Notes under the pieces: generated by a model | The model's database searches: none | Told to the model about the DNA's origin: nothing | The model's input: the letters and a program-made list of their open reading frames with translations, nothing else | Program-made: the position numbers and the translations under genes | Assembly: GCF_026340255.1 (NCBI RefSeq) | Contig: NZ_JAPEPJ010000001.1 | Location: 4,309,501-4,373,500 of the forward strand | Direction: 5' to 3' | Source: Streptomyces sp. NBC_01408 | GTDB lineage: Bacteria; Actinomycetota; Actinomycetes; Streptomycetales; Streptomycetaceae | Length of the DNA stretch: 64,000 nucleotides | In this document: positions 60,859-64,000 of the stretch, one piece after another | How positions within the stretch are numbered: the stretch's first letter is position 1 | Layout of the letters: each line of letters starts with the position of its first letter

Positions 60859-62316
60859 TTGCGCCACGACCTCGTCGTCTACGTCCCCGGCATCCTCGGC
60901 AGCCGCCTCACCCGCGACGGCAAGGACGTATGGCACCAGTCCCTGCGCACGGCGCTGCACATGGCCAAGGAGCTGGCGGTCCATCCGCGCGGTCCGGGCG
61001 CGGCCTTCGACCGGCTCGCGCTGCCGCCGGGCATCGGGGACCACCGGCCCGAGACGCCCTGGGAGGTCGCGGCCGACGGGCTGGTCAAGACGCCGTCCGC
61101 GCTGCCGGGCCTGCTGTCCTTCCTCGGCTATCCCGACATCCGGGCCATGGCCGGGGACCTGCACGAGGAGCAGTACCTCGCCTTCACCTACGACTGGCGG
61201 CTCTCGAACCGGCTCACCGCGGCCGACCTGAAGACCGCCGTCGAACGCGCCCTGACCCGGTGGCGTGAGCGCGTGCGCGACCACTATCCGCAAGCCGCCG
61301 ACGAACCCCGGGTGATCTTCCTGTGCCATTCCATGGGCGGCCTCGTCACCCGCTACTACCTGGAGTGCCTCGGCGGCCGGGACACGGCCCGCTCCCTGGT
61401 CACCCTCGGGACCCCGCACCGGGGAGCCGCCAAGGCGGTGCGCTTCCTGACCCGCAACGGCATCGGCCCCGGTGACGACCAGCGGCTGCTGGGGCGCAAG
61501 GCGCTCACCCTGGCCGGGAAATGGCTCAACCCCGCCCTCGCCGAGCTGTGCCGCGGCTTCCCCTCCGTCGGGCAGCTGCTGCCCGTGTACAAGGCCGTGA
61601 TGCTGCCCGGCCTGACCCGCACCCGCTACCTCGACGACGAGGGCATCGCCGTACCGGACCTCCCCTCGGAGCTGGTCAAGGACGCTTTCGCCTTCCACAC
61701 CGAGTTCGAGGACGCGCTCGCGCGCAACCGGCGCCGCAGCGGGGAGAGCGGGCTCCCGTACAAGGTCCACTGTCTGGGCGGGCGCTCCCACCCCACCGTC
61801 CACGGCGTCCTGCTGGCCCCGGAAGGCCTGAAGTTCCCCACCGCGCTCGACGACGCGGAACCGTGGACCGGCGACGGCACGGTGCCCGAGGAGTCGGCGT
61901 TCGCCGGGTGGGCCCTGGAGGAGATGAGCGACGCGGTCTGGAGCGGACACCGGCACGTGGACCTGACCGGTGCGGACACCGTGGGGCACCAGCTGTCGGC
62001 CATCGTCCGGGGCCGCGGCGCCGGCCAGACGCTCACCGGCGAGGAGGAGTTCGGCGTCCTCGCGCCCGAATTCTCGGTGACGGGCGAGCCGTTCGAGGTC
62101 CTGGTCGAGGGAGCCCGGTCCGGCCGGCCCGTCAGCGTCAGCCTGTCCGCGTCCGGGGGCGGGCCGGCCGGCGAACCGGTCCCGCTCACCCCCGACGGCA
62201 GCGGCCTGCTGCGCGCCGCGCTCACGGCACCGTCCGCCGGCACGTGGGTGCTGCGGCTGGAGGCCCAGGGCCCCTACGCCGTGCACCGCGAGGTCCTCAC
62301 GGTCGTGGACGCGTGA
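60859..62316 (+). CDS. LCAT-like alpha/beta hydrolase (lipase/acyltransferase)
   Basis: A 485-residue protein without signal peptide. It starts VVYVPGILGSRLTRDGKDVW, the LCAT/PDAT opening. The nucleophile is S158 in FLCHSMGGLVTRYYLE; the first Gly of the usual GHSMG is Cys. The acid is probably D339 in GDGTVPEESA and the His H364 or H366 in GHRHVDLTG. A ~90-residue C-terminal beta domain follows (EEFGVLAPEFSVTGEPFEVLVEG). TTG start with GGGAG. It lies 100 nt after the caspase-like gene on the same strand. A membrane-lipid-cleaving effector is a plausible but unproved role. Confidence 0.83.
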   Translation: MRHDLVVYVPGILGSRLTRDGKDVWHQSLRTALHMAKELAVHPRGPGAAFDRLALPPGIGDHRPETPWEVAADGLVKTPSALPGLLSFLGYPDIRAMAGDLHEEQYLAFTYDWRLSNRLTAADLKTAVERALTRWRERVRDHYPQAADEPRVIFLCHSMGGLVTRYYLECLGGRDTARSLVTLGTPHRGAAKAVRFLTRNGIGPGDDQRLLGRKALTLAGKWLNPALAELCRGFPSVGQLLPVYKAVMLPGLTRTRYLDDEGIAVPDLPSELVKDAFAFHTEFEDALARNRRRSGESGLPYKVHCLGGRSHPTVHGVLLAPEGLKFPTALDDAEPWTGDGTVPEESAFAGWALEEMSDAVWSGHRHVDLTGADTVGHQLSAIVRGRGAGQTLTGEEEFGVLAPEFSVTGEPFEVLVEGARSGRPVSVSLSASGGGPAGEPVPLTPDGSGLLRAALTAPSAGTWVLRLEAQGPYAVHREVLTVVDA

Positions 62317-62344
62317 GACGCCGGGAGGGGTACCGCCCGAGAGC

Positions 62345-63196
62345 TCAGTCCTCGCAGGTGGGCACCCCTTCCAGCCACGCGGCCCCACGGACGTAGATGT
62401 TGCTGACCCAGGCCCGGTAGTCGGGCAGGTAGGACCAGGCGTCGTTGGTGTAGCCGTCCGAGGTGACCTCCTCCGCGTGCTTCTGGCAGCCGACCCGGAT
62501 CGTCGTCGGCCCGGGGAAGGCGTAGACGCGTTCGGCCCGGACGGACGGCTGGGCCTTGGTCCAGACTCCGGTGCCCCATGTCTGGAAGACGTGACCGGTC
62601 ACCGGACCCGCGTCGATCCGGACCGCGCCGTAGTAGTCGCCGGACAGCCGGACGTCACTGACCATCAGCTTCGTGCCGGACTGGCGGGCCTCGGCCATCT
62701 TGCCCGCACCGAGGTAGACGGCGATGTGGTGCAGCTGCCGGGAGGTGCCCCACACCAGCAGGTCACCGGGGAGCAGCGGGCCGAGGCCCTGGGCGGCGGT
62801 GAAGCGTCCGGCGGCCCGGTGCGTGTAGTACTGGCTGCTGGCGACCCCGTTGAGGATGTCCGACCCGGCGGCCTGGGCGTAGGCGTGGCGGACCAGCCCC
62901 GAGCAGTCGAAACCCAGCCGCTCGGGATCGTGTTCGCTGGCCGGGTCGCTCGGGTCCACCTGCCCGTACGTGGCACCGGGCTGCGGACCGTGGCCGCCGC
63001 CCCAGGTGTACCAGACGTCGGCGTCGACCTGCGCGCAGGCCGCGGCGACGGCTCTTTCGGCGGTGGCGGAGGCTCCCGGCGCCCGTACGGCACACGAGCC
63101 GTCGGCGGCGGCCGCCGGGGAGGGCGCGGAGAGGGGGAGGGCGAGCAGGGCGAACAGGGCGATGAGCGGGCCGAAGAGAGTGGACCGGCGCAGCAT
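62345..63196 (-). CDS. Secreted NlpC/P60 family hydrolase
   Basis: A 283-residue exported protein. Signal peptide ~31 residues (FALLALPLSAPSPAAAADG). The catalytic domain has YTWGGG, LGFDCSGLVRHAY (C98) and LHHIAVYLG (H156 or H157), as in endopeptidases that cut peptidoglycan stems. The last ~60 residues (VGCQKHAEEV to YRAWVSNIYVRG) look like an SH3-type wall-binding domain. Convergent with the LCAT-like gene. Confidence 0.88.
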   Translation of the reverse strand: MLRRSTLFGPLIALFALLALPLSAPSPAAAADGSCAVRAPGASATAERAVAAACAQVDADVWYTWGGGHGPQPGATYGQVDPSDPASEHDPERLGFDCSGLVRHAYAQAAGSDILNGVASSQYYTHRAAGRFTAAQGLGPLLPGDLLVWGTSRQLHHIAVYLGAGKMAEARQSGTKLMVSDVRLSGDYYGAVRIDAGPVTGHVFQTWGTGVWTKAQPSVRAERVYAFPGPTTIRVGCQKHAEEVTSDGYTNDAWSYLPDYRAWVSNIYVRGAAWLEGVPTCED

Positions 63197-63417
63197 GCGG
63201 GGCCTCGATTCTGTGTGGGGTCGGTCGTCGGACGCGGATCTCGGGAGGGGCCGGGCGGGTCGCCCTGCGCTCGCCCGTGCAGTTCGTGCGGCGCTCCCCC
63301 CGACGCAGCCTGGGGGCCGCCGCCCCCGCGCGTCGAGGCTCCGGCGGCGCACCACCCGAACGGGCAACGGGAAACCCCTGGGAAACCCCCGCCCGGCCGA
63401 CCGGGGGAGCACCCGCG

Positions 63418-64000
63418 TCACGACTCCTCGCACGCGGGACCGGCGGAGCCGGAGGAGCCGGGCAGGAGCGCGGCCGACCGCCGCGCGCCGAGCTCCGCGC
63501 GCAGCCGGCAGATCTCCGCCAGCCGCTCTCCGGCGTCCAGGTCCCACAGCCGCACGGTCCCGTCGGTGCTGCTGCTGGCCACCGTCCGCCCGTCGGGTGC
63601 GAAGACGACGCCCCACACCGCGTTCGAGTGCCCCGTCAGCGTGGCCGCGAGCCGGCGCCCGGCCACGTCCCACAGCCGCACCGTACGGTCGTTGCCGCTG
63701 GACGCGAGCGTGCGCCCGTCGGGGGAGAAGGAGATGCCCCGCGCGGAACCGGTGTGCCCCGTCAGCTCCGCCACGAGGAGGTGCCGCCCGGCGTCCCACA
63801 GGCGTACGGTCCCGTCGTTGCCGCTGCTCGCCAGGGACCGGCCGTCCGGGCCGAAGGCCACCCCCCGCACCGCCCCCGTATGACCGGTGAGCGTGGCCAG
63901 CGGACGGCGGGCCGGCACGTCCCACAGCCGCACGGTCAGATCGTCGCCGGCGCTCGCCAGGGTGCGCCCGTCGGGGCTGAACACCACGTCGTTGGCGAAG
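63418..64000 (-). CDS. WD40-repeat protein, C-terminal part only
   Basis: The gene enters from beyond the right edge and ends at 63418. Four consecutive WD40 blades are visible (VVFSPDGRTLASAGDDLTVRLWD and GHTGAVRGVAFGPDGRSLAS, repeated), ending with an amphipathic tail (LAEICRLRAELGARRSAALL). Blades are near-identical, unlike the degenerate ones of the caspase-like protein. Streptomycete proteins of this kind often have an N-terminal protease or NTPase domain; that part is outside the window. Confidence 0.85.
   Translation of the reverse strand, partial: FANDVVFSPDGRTLASAGDDLTVRLWDVPARRPLATLTGHTGAVRGVAFGPDGRSLASSGNDGTVRLWDAGRHLLVAELTGHTGSARGISFSPDGRTLASSGNDRTVRLWDVAGRRLAATLTGHSNAVWGVVFAPDGRTVASSSTDGTVRLWDLDAGERLAEICRLRAELGARRSAALLPGSSGSAGPACEES

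Noticed and set aside
1..64000. tRNA, rRNA, CRISPR arrays, transposases, integrases
   Set aside because: None was recognised in the intergenic stretches or among the coding frames; the tandem repeats present have no spacers and no Cas genes nearby.

Overview
The window is a chromosomal segment of a high-GC actinomycete, almost certainly a Streptomyces or close relative. The evidence is the very strong G/C bias at third codon positions, frequent GTG starts, ATGA/GTGA stop-start overlaps, and typical streptomycete families: a WhiJ-type regulator with DUF397 and RsbW-like partners, DUF5999, MurT/GatD, an AfsR-like NTPase/TPR protein, and urease without ureE. I see no tRNA, rRNA, CRISPR array, insertion sequence, integrase or phage gene. 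The window is core and semi-core chromosome, with an accessory-looking right end.

Layout, left to right. 1-6.4 kb: the tail of an unknown gene, a DUF885 protein, a membrane ACT/GNAT protein, a Tat-exported PhoD-type phosphatase and an alpha/beta hydrolase. 6.4-13.4 kb: a GntR regulator behind a DasR-type palindrome, a ROK regulator, a two-component system facing a two-gene ABC exporter, a small unknown protein and a decayed secreted-protein gene. 13.4-20 kb: mismatch DNA glycosylase coupled to purB, an SGNH hydrolase, two CNNM/CBS membrane proteins, a GNAT and a methyltransferase. 20-25 kb: the biotin cluster bioB-bioA-bioD, divergent from bioF. 24.9-27.1 kb: DUF397, WhiJ-like regulator and anti-sigma-like ATPase, then a VOC protein. 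27.4-32.1 kb: urease operon ureABCFGD. 32-43.6 kb: secreted S33 peptidase, PlsC acyltransferase, CtaG-like protein, phosphofructokinase, GatD-MurT, peptide deformylase, TetR/acyl-CoA dehydrogenase pair, SRPBCC, DUF5999 and a 30-residue peptide. 43.6-53.1 kb: NTPase/TPR protein, fibronectin type III lipoprotein and a nikABCDE-type nickel transporter. 53.2-64 kb: a small membrane protein, a secreted beta-propeller, then a divergent block of Nudix-like protein, giant caspase-like/NTPase/propeller protein and LCAT-like lipase, followed by an NlpC/P60 hydrolase and a truncated WD40 protein.

Functional links. Urease needs nickel, and the nickel transporter 15 kb away has a 6-5-6 palindrome matching the Nur consensus next to its start. 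MurT and GatD act as one enzyme on lipid II. The four biotin genes cover 7-oxononanoate to biotin. CNNM pairs, TCS/ABC and TetR/dehydrogenase are local modules.

The most unusual items are: (1) the caspase-like STAND-type ATPase/beta-propeller protein, packed with a Nudix-like protein and an LCAT-like lipase, a plausible conflict or regulated-cell-death system; (2) nikD, which carries a ~200-residue Pro/Ala extension and five tandem ~27-residue repeats inserted in its ATPase core; (3) several clean regulatory palindromes (Nur-like, DasR-like, ureA operator, paired palindromes between the TCS and ABC genes); (4) a ~110 bp inverted-repeat element present in two near-identical copies 2.3 kb apart. 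All functional calls come from reading motifs; no database search was run.
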